Part shown: positions 45,059-53,315 of the stretch, piece after piece
Layout of the letters: each line of letters starts with the position of its first letter
Numbering within the stretch: position 1 is the first letter of the stretch
The notes under the pieces: model-generated
What the model was told of the DNA's origin: nothing
Seen by the model: the letters and a program-made list of their open reading frames with translations, nothing else
The model's database searches: none
Source: Terriglobia bacterium
GTDB taxonomy: Bacteria; Acidobacteriota; Terriglobia; Terriglobales; Acidobacteriaceae
DNA: 64,000 bases
Reading direction: 5' to 3'
Assembly (NCBI GenBank): GCA_020072585.1
Contig: JAIQGL010000003.1
Coordinates: 62,001 to 126,000, forward strand
Translations under genes and position numbers: made by a program

Positions 45059-45559
45059 TCAAACGGTAGCAGCAGAAACCTGAGACCGGCGTTTTTTCCA
45101 CCAGGCCGCGACAACGGTATCCAGGGAGAGCCAGCCCGGTCCAAAAATCAAGACCAGAAGCGACACAAGCAGGAAGGGAAACGGGTCGGCTCCGAAAAAT
45201 TTGCCGGATTCAGAAAAGAAGGCCGTCAGGGCCTCCCGGTCAGCGGTGATATAGGCCACAATCATGTTGATCAGCAGAGGAACTGCAATCAGGCGCGAAG
45301 CCAGTCCAAGAATCAGAAGGATTCCGCCAACTGTTTCCAGAGAAGCATTGAAGTAGGCATTCAACGTTGGAGCAGGGATTCCCAGCTCAGTGAAGAAGCT
45401 GATCACCTTTTCTATGTGGGAGAATTTACCGATTCCGCTCTCAAGGAACAGCCATCCCCAATAGAGCCGGATTGCAAGCAGGAAAGGTGACTGAAGGGAA
45501 TCAGCCGCTTTGAGGAACCAGTTGCAAAGGACTTCAAGCTTGCTGGTCAGCGAATTCAT
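45059..45559 (-). CDS. DoxX-family membrane protein
   Basis: 166 residues, four hydrophobic segments. The N-terminal stretch with FLLAIRLYWGWLFLESGIGKF and the later ASLETVGGILLILGLASRLIAVPL match DoxX. In HvfABCD-type MNIO clusters the fourth gene (HvfD) is a DoxX protein, and the position here fits: 6 bp after the DUF2063 gene. Its exact role is unsettled; a membrane redox or anchoring function is assumed in the literature from memory. Confidence 0.88.
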   Translation of the reverse strand: MNSLTSKLEVLCNWFLKAADSLQSPFLLAIRLYWGWLFLESGIGKFSHIEKVISFFTELGIPAPTLNAYFNASLETVGGILLILGLASRLIAVPLLINMIVAYITADREALTAFFSESGKFFGADPFPFLLVSLLVLIFGPGWLSLDTVVAAWWKKRRSQVSAATV

Positions 45560-45565
45560 TCAGGA

Positions 45566-46456
45566 TTATTTCTCCACGGGCCGGCAGAACCAGCCTAACT
45601 CCGCCCAGTTAGCGAACCAGTCATGCAGCTGTTCCATGACGCGCTCCAGTTTTTTCCCTGACCAGTTGACCGACGTTTCGATTGCCTGGGAGAGCGGCTG
45701 CCCCTGCTGTAGAGCCCGCAGCAAGGCAAAGGCTTCCGGCTTCAGCCGCTTGAAATATACGCTGTACTGCTGACGGTGCACGGCCAGATAGACTTTTTTT
45801 GTCTTGGGCAAAATCTGTTGTTTGTGCGGCCTGGACTCCGCGCTGTCCATGACCACCACGTTACTGGAGATGTCAGTCTCGGGTTCTTCAGTTTCGCGGA
45901 CCTTGAGCAGAAGTTCATCCACGGGGTAGGCAAGATCAAGCAGCTGGATATGCGGCTGCAAATGAAACACTGGATCTTCACCCAGACTGCCAAGCTCGTT
46001 CTGGGTGAGAACAGGCAATTCGGCGGCATCGTAGGCTTCAATGTCAGCCCACTCCAGCCGGACCATGTCCAGCGCCATGCGCTCATGTTCCGCGATCAAT
46101 TCAGGATGCGCGCGAAGCCATTTTTCCAGACGCGAACCGAGATCGCGCAGGGTAAAAGACTCTGAAGGCATTTCAGTCAGGTAACCGAGCAGAACCTGGT
46201 CGAATTTTTCCTGTCCTATCACCGCACGAAGGCCGGGAAAATCATCCGCCAGGGAAGAAAGAATGCGGAACCAGTAGACACGGTTGTAGATTTCCAGGCG
46301 CTCCACCGAGGTGAGCCGATCGTTTGGTTTGATGACCTTTTCCGCTATCTCCGTGGTGGACTTACCATCAAGCGTGAGCGGGCGCATGCGCTCATCTTCC
46401 GTGAGGGGTTGCCGCACAACTTCAAAGACCGCGCGCTGGATCTGGTCCAGGTTCAT
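45566..46456 (-). CDS. DUF2063 protein, MNIO partner (HvfC/BufC-like)
   Basis: 296 residues. The N-terminal DUF2063 domain (about 1-95) shows MNLDQIQRAVFEVVRQPLT and RLEIYNRVYWFRILSSLADDFPGLRAVIG. It acts as a partner of the DUF692 oxidase, thought to bind the precursor peptide leader or to hold the enzyme complex. The remaining 200 residues include LEWADIEAYDAAELPVL, which is the BufC/HvfC pattern. Its start overlaps the DUF692 stop by 4 bp (ATGA). Despite a DNA-binding label in some databases, the genetic context says peptide modification. Confidence 0.9.
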   Translation of the reverse strand: MNLDQIQRAVFEVVRQPLTEDERMRPLTLDGKSTTEIAEKVIKPNDRLTSVERLEIYNRVYWFRILSSLADDFPGLRAVIGQEKFDQVLLGYLTEMPSESFTLRDLGSRLEKWLRAHPELIAEHERMALDMVRLEWADIEAYDAAELPVLTQNELGSLGEDPVFHLQPHIQLLDLAYPVDELLLKVRETEEPETDISSNVVVMDSAESRPHKQQILPKTKKVYLAVHRQQYSVYFKRLKPEAFALLRALQQGQPLSQAIETSVNWSGKKLERVMEQLHDWFANWAELGWFCRPVEK

Positions 46457-47301
46457 GACGCCACCGCAGAACTGGCGGGCACATAGCGCTGGGCCTTCAG
46501 GGCCTCTTTATGGACCTCATCGAAGGAGGGAATGCGGTCATCCCATTCCAGCAGAGTTGCCGTGGGGCCGGCGAGTTCAATGGCCTTGGCGTAAAGCTGC
46601 CACACGGGATCAAGGACCGGATGATCGTGCGTGTCAAGAATATATTTCTCGTAATTCGAATGACCAGCAATATGGATCTGGGCGACGCGCTCCGCAGGGA
46701 CGCTCCGCAGGTACTCAAACGGATCAAAACTATGATTGCGTGATGAAACGTAAATATTATTCACGTCGAGCAGAATGCCGCAGTCGGCATCTTCCACAAC
46801 TTCGTTGAGGAATTCCCATTCCGTCATTTCAGAAACGTGATACTCGGCATAACTGCTCACATTCTCCACGGCAATGGGAACTTCCAGAAAGTCGCGGGCC
46901 TCGCGGATCTTTTGTGCGGTACGTTTGGCAGCTTCAAATGTGTACGGCATGGGAAGCAGATCGTGTGAGTAGCGGCCATCCACGCTGCCCCAGCAAAGGT
47001 GGTCAGTAAGCCATGGAGTGTTGGTGCGCTTGACGAGCTTTTTTAAACGGCGCAGGTGTTCACGGTTTAATGGTTCAGCGGAGCCAAAATACATGGAGAC
47101 GCCGTGTTGCACTACACGATAGCGCTCCAGAATCTGATCAAGGACCTGAAGCTGGCGGCCGCCTTCCACCATGAAATTTTCTGAGATGATCTCAAACCAG
47201 TCCACTACGGGCTTTTTCTCAAAGATATGGCCGTAGTGAGGAATGCGCAGCCCAATGCCGACGCCGTAGTCTTTATTTCCGTTGAATCGATTTGCGGGCA
47301 T
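46453..47301 (-). CDS. DUF692 multinuclear non-haem iron oxidase (MNIO, HvfB/BufB-like)
   Basis: 282 residues, TIM-barrel metalloenzyme. MNIOs hold two or three irons and oxidatively modify Cys residues of a peptide (to oxazolone/thioamide or thiooxazole-type groups). Candidate ligands: His66 (VQHGVSMYFG), His101 (TDHLCWG), Glu146 (VENVSSY), the DVNNIYV segment (178-184), His210/His214 (QIHIAGHS) and DTHDHP (223-228). I start at ATG 47301 (MPANRFNGNKDYG); the upstream frame to 47358 has no family match. It lies 87 bp after the precursor gene and overlaps the DUF2063 gene. Confidence 0.95.
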   Translation of the reverse strand: MPANRFNGNKDYGVGIGLRIPHYGHIFEKKPVVDWFEIISENFMVEGGRQLQVLDQILERYRVVQHGVSMYFGSAEPLNREHLRRLKKLVKRTNTPWLTDHLCWGSVDGRYSHDLLPMPYTFEAAKRTAQKIREARDFLEVPIAVENVSSYAEYHVSEMTEWEFLNEVVEDADCGILLDVNNIYVSSRNHSFDPFEYLRSVPAERVAQIHIAGHSNYEKYILDTHDHPVLDPVWQLYAKAIELAGPTATLLEWDDRIPSFDEVHKEALKAQRYVPASSAVAS

Positions 47302-47388
47302 AAATCTATGTGATGAGTAAGAGAGAAGAACTAAAACAGAGGACCAGCGGAGTTCCACCGGCCCTCTTGAACCACTGAGGGCCTATGG

Positions 47389-47667
47389 CTACTTCGCCTC
47401 TTTTTCCATGGGCTTGCCGTCTGTCCTGCAGCCGCCTTTGCCTTTACAATCGTTCTTGCCTTTGGTTTCGCCGCAGCCGCCCTTGCCTTTGCAAGAGTTC
47501 TGGCCTTTGCAGGCGTGCTTGTCTTTCTTTGCTTTACCGGCTTTTTTACCGGAGTCGGCTTTCTTGGTGTCGTCCTTCTTTTCGGTGTCCTGGGCAAGGG
47601 CGTTCTGGCCAGCAACAAATCCTGTCAGGGCCGCACCCATCAGCAGTAAACGCACAGACTTAGTCAT
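47389..47667 (-). CDS. MNIO RiPP precursor peptide, Cys-rich secreted (HvfA/bufferin-like)
   Basis: 92 residues. The signal peptide (VRLLLMGAALTGFVAGQNALA) ends near residue 25. A Lys/Asp linker (27-50) leads to a core with five Cys at 53, 59, 65, 74, 80, in two repeated units QNSCKGKGGC and KNDCKGKGGC. Signal peptide plus CxxG/GGC core next to DUF692 is the hallmark of bufferin/HvfA-type precursors, whose modified Cys bind copper. The usual DUF2282 core (EGKCG type) is not seen; the Lys-Gly-rich version is a less familiar kind. GGGAG lies 9 bases before the ATG. Confidence 0.88.
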   Translation of the reverse strand: MTKSVRLLLMGAALTGFVAGQNALAQDTEKKDDTKKADSGKKAGKAKKDKHACKGQNSCKGKGGCGETKGKNDCKGKGGCRTDGKPMEKEAK

Positions 47668-47961
47668 TTTGAAAAGATCTCCCTTCCAATTTTTTTAAAG
47701 GCGCTGCAAAAGAGCAATCCTACGGAACTGAACACAACAGGGAGCCGTTAGTTGCTCTTGGCAGTCGTCCTTTGAAGTACGTACAGCAATGCAAAACGGA
47801 TTGGTTCAAATTCAGTCATTGAATGCGACGGAGCGTACCGCCGGTAGAGGGTAAATAGTTGCACATCTTCTAGGGACAAATATGCGAGGGAATACTAACA
47901 TGGCGCTGCAAGGAGAAAGAAGCCTTTTTCTTTTCTTCCCAGATGCCACTTTAGATACAAC
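47668..47961. other. Upstream region of the MNIO operon, no gene
   Basis: 294 bp between the precursor start and the convergent-side polyprenyl synthase stop. It must hold the operon promoter on the minus strand. I looked for an ECF-type GGAAC/GTC pair and for a copper-box-like palindrome and found no convincing match. Confidence 0.4.
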
Positions 47962-48843
47962 TTAATTTTTGCGCTGTACAAGGAAATGGGCCAAGTCCTT
48001 AAGCGTTTGCGCGCTGTGACCAAATGGATCAAGGGCGCCGCAGCCGGTAGCGACCAGGGCGTCAGCCTGGCGAAGCGATTCGTCAATCCCAAACAGGGAG
48101 GGATAAGTTGCTTTTTCTGAAGCCGTGTCTTTGCCGGCAGTCTTGCCCAGTTGCTCAGAAGATTGTGTGACGTCAAGCACGTCATCCACGATCTGAAAGG
48201 CCAGCCCGATGGAGCGGCCAAAATCCCGTAGTCGCTGGATTTCCACGCCAGAACCGTTTGCATATATACCTCCACTCACCAGACTTGCAGTGATGAGCGC
48301 GCCGGTTTTGGAGCGATGAATATATTCCAGCGTCGCGGCATCAGGGCGATGGCGCTCTGCCTCCAGGTCCTTCACCTGTCCGCCAATCATCCCATCCACG
48401 GTGCCGGTTCCCCGGGCAATCTCCTCGATGATCTGAACCCGCGCTTCTGCTGGACATTTCAGGCAGGCCAGAACTTGATAGGCCTGAGTTTGCAGTGCGT
48501 CACCGGCCAGGATGGCCAGCGCTTCCCCAAAGGCCACATGGCAGGTTGGTTTGCCCCGGCGCAGATCGTCATTATCAAGCGCAGGCAGATCGTCATGAAT
48601 GAGCGAGTAGGTATGGAGCATCTCCAACGCGCTGCCCAGCTCTTCCACGCCTTCCGGAAGACGACCGGCGATCATGCGCGCGGCTTCCATACATAGGACA
48701 GGGCGAAGGCGTTTGCCTCCGGCGAAAACGCTGTGCCGCATCGCCTGATGAATGGAATCCGGCCGCTGGGTGGCGGCGGGCAATAGTCTTTCGAGTGTCG
48801 CATCAATGGTGCGTTGGCCCTGGTCCAGGATCTCTTTAAGCAT
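47962..48843 (-). CDS. Polyprenyl (farnesyl/geranylgeranyl) diphosphate synthase
   Basis: 293-residue trans-prenyltransferase that condenses IPP with allylic diphosphates. First Asp-rich motif HDDLPALDNDDLRRG (Asp84/Asp85/Asp90), the bacterial two-residue insertion form; second motif QIVDDVLDVTQ. GGKRLRPVLC and RSKTGAL are family signatures. I start at ATG 48843, since the frame upstream to 48933 adds a Ser/Arg tail with no homology. Chain length (C15 or C20) cannot be settled. The gene lies downstream of xseB and the receiver-like gene on the same strand, the xseB-ispA order known in many bacteria, though one gene intervenes. Confidence 0.92.
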   Translation of the reverse strand: MLKEILDQGQRTIDATLERLLPAATQRPDSIHQAMRHSVFAGGKRLRPVLCMEAARMIAGRLPEGVEELGSALEMLHTYSLIHDDLPALDNDDLRRGKPTCHVAFGEALAILAGDALQTQAYQVLACLKCPAEARVQIIEEIARGTGTVDGMIGGQVKDLEAERHRPDAATLEYIHRSKTGALITASLVSGGIYANGSGVEIQRLRDFGRSIGLAFQIVDDVLDVTQSSEQLGKTAGKDTASEKATYPSLFGIDESLRQADALVATGCGALDPFGHSAQTLKDLAHFLVQRKN

Positions 48844-48947
48844 GAATATTGAGTATAAAACAAGAGATCGCCGTGATCGCGTGTCACTGCTGCTTTGGAC
48901 TGATCGCCGCGATCGGAGAAGCGCAGGAGGCATGATGGGCAGGAATC

Positions 48948-48978
48948 ACAGGGGAGCATCTTGTCGATGCTCCCCTGT
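48948..48978 (-). terminator. Strong hairpin between the receiver-like gene and polyprenyl synthase
   Basis: A perfect 13-bp stem (ACAGGGGAGCATC at 48948 and GATGCTCCCCTGT at 48966) with a 5-base loop lies 39 bp after the stop of the receiver-like gene. No T-run follows on the minus strand, so it may be attenuating, or processing-related, rather than a full terminator. Confidence 0.5.
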
Positions 48979-49017
48979 CTGCTTTAGACGGGATGAACGA
49001 CGAATAGCGATTCTTTT

Positions 49018-49389
49018 TCAAGCCGCGTGAGAGTGCGAGAGCGGTTTGGTATGGCTTGCCGCCAGGACGATGGCCCTAACATCAGAGGAGTAACAGCAAT
49101 CGCTTGCGCCAGCCGCCAGTGCGTCCATCCACATCTTCTCGTCAGCCAGACGGTGCGTGCAGACAATGGTGGTGGCGGAAAACTCCCGCTTGAACTGCTG
49201 CACTTCATAGAGTGTGGCCAGTTCAAGGTCAACAATCGCCACATCGGCGCGATGTCTGGGGATGGCTTGCCGAAGCTCATCCAGACTGTCCGCCAGATGC
49301 ACCACGCGGAAATGGTTATAGAGAGACTTCGCCAGCATTTCCGCTGTTTTGCTGTTGCTTTGGGCGACAACTACACTGAGCGGTTTCAT
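49018..49389 (-). CDS. Degenerate response-regulator receiver-like protein
   Basis: 123 residues, receiver-like alpha/beta pattern. The phospho-site equivalent Asp54 (VAIVDLELATLYEV) and a Thr78 (IVCTHRLADE) are present. The acidic pair expected in the first strand is replaced by VVAQSNS, and the Lys of the fifth strand is not evident (SDCCYSSDVRAIVL). It may bind a partner without phosphorylation. The Cys pair C98/C99 is unusual. I start at ATG 49389 (MKPLSVVVAQ); 49404 is an alternative. It sits between xseB and the polyprenyl synthase. Confidence 0.72.
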   Translation of the reverse strand: MKPLSVVVAQSNSKTAEMLAKSLYNHFRVVHLADSLDELRQAIPRHRADVAIVDLELATLYEVQQFKREFSATTIVCTHRLADEKMWMDALAAGASDCCYSSDVRAIVLAASHTKPLSHSHAA

Positions 49390-49478
49390 GCAATACTTCC
49401 TCATTGGCTGGGGCGAAAATAACGATGCTTTCGCTTGGTCTGCAAGCTGCGAGGCTGTTCCGCAGGCTGTGGGGAAAA

Positions 49479-49721
49479 CTATTTCTTGACCGGCTGGGCC
49501 CTTTCGAGGGCAGGTTCATAGGGCTCAGGCTGTAACTTTCCGTTTTGTCGGAGAAGTATTTCGACTTTGCCTTCTGCTTCCTCCAGCTCCTTGCGGCAGG
49601 AGGACGAAAGCTTCAACCCTTCTTCAAAGAGCTTCAAAGCCTGCTCGAGCGGCACGTTACCTTTTTCCAGCTCGTCGACGATTTGTTCAAGGCGTTGAAG
49701 GCAATCTTCAAACTTAGGCAC
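49479..49721 (-). CDS. xseB: Exodeoxyribonuclease VII small subunit
   Basis: 80 residues, helical hairpin. The sequence FEDCLQRLEQIVDELEKGNVPLEQALKLFEEGLKLS is the XseB signature. It binds the large subunit XseA (not in the window) in the single-strand DNA exonuclease. It starts 90 bp before the receiver-like gene on the same strand. A half Fur-box-like sequence lies 80-103 bp upstream. Confidence 0.93.
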   Translation of the reverse strand: MPKFEDCLQRLEQIVDELEKGNVPLEQALKLFEEGLKLSSSCRKELEEAEGKVEILLRQNGKLQPEPYEPALERAQPVKK

Positions 49722-49800
49722 AGAGCCGAAACTCCATATACTGGTATTCTACCGCGATAAACGGCTGGCGCTCTCGATTTTTTTCCACAATATGCGAATA

Positions 49801-49824
49801 AAAATGAAAATCATTCAGCATTTT
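49801..49824. promoter_or_regulatory. Fur-box-like half site upstream of xseB
   Basis: ATGAAAATCATT here is identical to the left arm and centre of the fur-gene palindrome at 63343-63363, but the right arm diverges (CAGCATTTT). It lies between xseB and the methyltransferase/MTHFR gene. Function is uncertain. Confidence 0.3.
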
Positions 49825-49905
49825 CGCGGACATCGAACTTCTCTTACAAACCCGTGCTGAGTGAGGACTTTCTTGAGGAGACAACCCTTAAACCTTAGCT
49901 CTAAC

Positions 49906-51786
49906 TTATCCCGCCGCTGTCGCAGAGCCGCCGATACCATCCAGCACATCTACAGCCGAACTATATCGCCCCAGTGGGGCAGCCACTTGCGCTCCCTGGA
50001 CCAGTCCGCGGACCTGGTGGAGCATCTCGCGCGCTATCAGAATGCCTTCAGCTCGAGCAGCATCAGCATTCGGGGCGCGCGCCATGCGATCAATGATGGA
50101 GTCAGGCACGGAGACACGCAGCTCATTCTTCATGAACTCGGCATTGCGTACGCTGGTCAGCGGCCAGATTCCGGCAAGTACGGGAATGCGGTGATGATCC
50201 ACGCGGCGCAGAAACTGCTCCAGCAGAGCGATATCAAAGACCGGCTGCGTGACCGCGAAGTCCGCGCCGGCTTCTACTTTGTATTCAAAGCGGCGCACTT
50301 CTTCGTCAATATTCACGATCCCCGGGTTTGCGCCCACGCCGATCAGGAATTTGGTGCCTGAACCGATTGGGTTTCCACCTACATCCAGACCAAAGTTCAA
50401 GTTATGGACGATGTTCACCAGACCGATAGCATCCACGTCAAACACCGCAGTGGCATCTGGATAGTTGCCGAGTTTTGGTGGATCGCCGGTGATGCAGATC
50501 AGATTATGGAGCCCGGTGGTGTACGCGCCCAGCAGCTCAGACTGCATGCTCAGCACATTGCGATCACGGCAGGTGAAGTGGAGAACGGTTTCGATTCCTG
50601 CCTGCTGCTGTACCAGAAGGCAGAGCGCCATGTTGCTCATGCGCGCTGAGGCGCGCGGGCTGTCAGGAATATTGATGGCGTCAATCCCGGCGGCTTTCAG
50701 AAACTTTGCGCCTTCCACTTCTTTGCGGAAATCAACGCCCTTGGGCGGAACAATCTCCACCAGCGTGACGAACTCACCCGTGGCCAGCTTTTTACCCAGG
50801 TTGGAGCGTTGCGCCAGCGGCGGTGGAGTAATGCTGGATTCCCGTTTGGCCTCAGTGATTACCCGAAAGCCTCCGGTCTTGCCCTTGGTATCAGCCATGC
50901 GCAGGGCGGCATTCATTGCCTTGATGTGCTCAGGAGTGGTGCCGCAGCATCCGCCCACCAGGCTCACGCCGGCATTCACGAACTTGCGGGCGTAGCTGGC
51001 CATGTATTCGGGTGAGCAGAGATAGATGTTGCGTCCTTCAATGCTGCGCGGAATACCGGCGTTGGGCTGCGCGGCCAGCGGCTTATCAGTAAGGCGGCGG
51101 ATTCGCTCAATGGCTTCCAGCATTGCCACCGGACCAACACTACAGTTGCAGCCAATCACGTCCACGCCCCAGTCATTCAGCTTGGCGGTAAACGTCTCCG
51201 GACTGGCTCCATCCAGGCAGTTGCTGTCTTCATCAATCGTGACCTGCGCCACAAGTTGTTTGTCCGGCGCGACCTCACGTGCGGCGAGAACGGCCTGGTG
51301 CAGCTCTTCCAGATAGCCGAACGTCTCCAGCATGATCACGTCAACTCCGCCTGCAACCAGCGCGGCGATCTGTTCGCGAAAAGAGGCGCGTGCTTCCTCG
51401 CGTGACGTTTTGCCTAAAGGCTCAATGCGAATGCCCAGCGGTCCAACCGAGCCAGCAACCAGCACATTGCCGGCTTTCTTCAGGTTGAAAGCGTCCGCGG
51501 CTTCACGGGCCAGTTCAGCGCCTTTGCGATTGATTTCAGTGACCTTGTCCGCCAGCCCGTGGCGGGCCAGGCGAAATGAATTGCCGCCGAAAGTGTTGGT
51601 TTCAATGATTTCAGCACCGGCATTGAGGTAGTCCTGGTGAATTGTCCGAACCAGGTCCGGCTGGGTCAGGTTCAGCTCGTCATAACATTTGTTGATGAAC
51701 ACGCCTTTGGCGTAGAAGAGCGTGCCCATGGCGCCATCGCACAGCACGGGACCTTGTTTCAGCCGGGTTAGCAGATCATCAGCCAT
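49906..51786 (-). CDS. Bifunctional homocysteine S-methyltransferase / methylenetetrahydrofolate reductase
   Basis: 626 residues, YitJ-type fusion. N-terminal homocysteine methyltransferase domain (about 1-295): the zinc ligands Cys213 (IGCNCSVGP) and Cys280/Cys281 (GGCCGTTPEH), and the start MADDLLTRLKQGPVLCDGAMGT. C-terminal MetF domain (about 325-610): FVTLVEIVPPKGVD, a GTDPP-like ITGDPPKLG, and TQPVFD. It would link the folate and methionine cycles: reduce 5,10-methylene-THF and transfer a methyl group to homocysteine. The Bacillus relative is SAM-riboswitch controlled; I did not see an S-box upstream. Confidence 0.93.
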   Translation of the reverse strand: MADDLLTRLKQGPVLCDGAMGTLFYAKGVFINKCYDELNLTQPDLVRTIHQDYLNAGAEIIETNTFGGNSFRLARHGLADKVTEINRKGAELAREAADAFNLKKAGNVLVAGSVGPLGIRIEPLGKTSREEARASFREQIAALVAGGVDVIMLETFGYLEELHQAVLAAREVAPDKQLVAQVTIDEDSNCLDGASPETFTAKLNDWGVDVIGCNCSVGPVAMLEAIERIRRLTDKPLAAQPNAGIPRSIEGRNIYLCSPEYMASYARKFVNAGVSLVGGCCGTTPEHIKAMNAALRMADTKGKTGGFRVITEAKRESSITPPPLAQRSNLGKKLATGEFVTLVEIVPPKGVDFRKEVEGAKFLKAAGIDAINIPDSPRASARMSNMALCLLVQQQAGIETVLHFTCRDRNVLSMQSELLGAYTTGLHNLICITGDPPKLGNYPDATAVFDVDAIGLVNIVHNLNFGLDVGGNPIGSGTKFLIGVGANPGIVNIDEEVRRFEYKVEAGADFAVTQPVFDIALLEQFLRRVDHHRIPVLAGIWPLTSVRNAEFMKNELRVSVPDSIIDRMARAPNADAARAEGILIAREMLHQVRGLVQGAQVAAPLGRYSSAVDVLDGIGGSATAAG

Positions 51787-51997
51787 CGTCGGTTCAGTTA
51801 ACTCCAGAATACAGCAGCCTGTGTTGTTCCTGCCATGATTGGGCAGGGAGTGGCAATATTTCCCGCATAGAGCGCACTCCGGTGCGTTCTATGGTTACGC
51901 GTAGGTAGCGCGCGGGAGATCCCTGTGCGACGCAAAGCGTGCCGCAGTTTTCGCGCCACGGCGGCAAACAGGGCTTTCCGGCGATTGAAAGAGCCTC

Positions 51998-52006
51998 TGT
52001 TATAAT
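51998..52006 (+). promoter_or_regulatory. Extended -10 promoter candidate for the YncE-like lipoprotein gene
   Basis: TGTTATAAT: the TG-n-TATAAT form, with a perfect -10. No good -35 is present, as often allowed with an extended -10. Transcription would start near 52013, giving a leader of about 47 bases that includes AGAGGAAA before ATG 52060. Confidence 0.5.
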
Positions 52007-52059
52007 CGCGATTTCAGCGCGATTGGCGCGGTTCACAAGAGGAAACGGTTTAATAACGA

Positions 52060-53310
52060 ATGCTGCGAAACAGTTATCTTCCACGGTTTTGTGTTGCCAT
52101 TCTGGCCCTGGCAGTGGCCGGCTGCGGTTCAAGCACCAGCAACTCCAATCAACCCAAGCCCACAGGCCTGAAGAAGCGGGTATTGCTTTCCAACGCCGCG
52201 GCCAACACCGTGAACCTGCTTGACGCGCAGAAGGACACTTTTACCACCAAGAACTTCAGCGTGCCCTCCGCTCCCAAAATGCTTACGGCCAAGGGCACCA
52301 CCATCGCGCTGGATGACGTGGGCAGCGAGATCACGATCATTGACAATGCCACGGAGGCTGTGACGTTCAATGCCGCCATCGGTGACCAGCCGTTCGACAT
52401 CGCCATCAGCCCGGACGGCAAAAATGCCTGGGCCGCCATGCGTAACTTTGGTTTTGTGCAGTCCGTGGATACAACTACCGGCGTCGCCCGCCCGGTGATT
52501 CGCATTGGCAACGCGCGCCGGCTGGTGATGAGTCCTAACGGCACCAAGCTTCTTGTCTTTGTTGATCCGCAGGCGCAAGCGCCACCGAACACGCATACGT
52601 TTTTTGTTGTCGATACCGCAACCAGCGCGGTCCAGACCGTTACGGACGCAACGCATCTTGACCAGCCTTTTACCGCAGTCTTCGGCGCCAGTGAGACGCA
52701 GGCATTCGTGCTGAACTGCGGCCAGGAATGCGGCGGCGCTTCAGCCAGCGTTGTCTCAGTAGATTTCACCAACCCGGCAGCCACATTCGCTCCGGCCCTG
52801 CCCATTGCTGTTCCGGGCGCTACCGTGGGGCTGCTCAACGGCACCACACTTTATGTGGCTGGGACCGCCGTACCAACAACAGGACCCGGCCCGGCCTGCC
52901 CGCTCTCCCGCTGTGGCACATTGACCGCCATCAATACCACTGCGCTCACCGCAGGAACTCCTGTCCCGATCACCGACGGAGACCATGAGAAGATGGTTTT
53001 TACCAACAGCCGTCTTTACGTCGGCGCCAATGGATGCAGCGTGGAGCCGGGCTCAGCGGCCAATACCGTCCGCGGCTGCCTGACCATCTTTAATACCAGT
53101 TCGCCCGGCACAAAGTTTCCACTTGAGTCATCCTTCCGGCAGAACTTTGACGTTACCGGTCTCCAGCCAATCTCCGGCCGCAACGTCATTTATATAGTGC
53201 AAGGCGGGGAACTCGACATCTTTGACACCAACACAGACGCGCTTGCCAGCGGCGTGACCCAACTCGATATCGTGGGCAAGGCGATGGATGCGGTGTTGAT
53301 AGATCCGTAG
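52060..53310 (+). CDS. YncE-like beta-propeller lipoprotein
   Basis: 416 residues. The lipobox LAVAGC (Cys22) marks a lipoprotein. The mature part is made of repeats typical of a seven-bladed YncE/YVTN beta-propeller: VLLSNAAANTVNLLDAQKD, PFDIAISPDGKNAWAAMRN, ARRLVMSPNGTKLLVF. No catalytic motif. Cys pairs near CGQECGG and CPLSRCG may form disulfides. It is likely on the periplasmic or outer face. It stands alone, 6 bp from the convergent stop of the STAND gene. Confidence 0.84.
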   Translation: MLRNSYLPRFCVAILALAVAGCGSSTSNSNQPKPTGLKKRVLLSNAAANTVNLLDAQKDTFTTKNFSVPSAPKMLTAKGTTIALDDVGSEITIIDNATEAVTFNAAIGDQPFDIAISPDGKNAWAAMRNFGFVQSVDTTTGVARPVIRIGNARRLVMSPNGTKLLVFVDPQAQAPPNTHTFFVVDTATSAVQTVTDATHLDQPFTAVFGASETQAFVLNCGQECGGASASVVSVDFTNPAATFAPALPIAVPGATVGLLNGTTLYVAGTAVPTTGPGPACPLSRCGTLTAINTTALTAGTPVPITDGDHEKMVFTNSRLYVGANGCSVEPGSAANTVRGCLTIFNTSSPGTKFPLESSFRQNFDVTGLQPISGRNVIYIVQGGELDIFDTNTDALASGVTQLDIVGKAMDAVLIDP

Positions 53311-53315
53311 AACTG

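Noticed and set aside
47331-47618. Minus-strand frame overlapping the precursor gene, rich in Lys/Ala/Pro
   Set aside because: It is another frame of the same low-complexity DNA; no signal peptide or homology.
49906-52059. SAM riboswitch upstream of the methyltransferase/MTHFR gene
   Set aside because: No S-box-like conserved helices or terminator were seen between 51787 and 52059.
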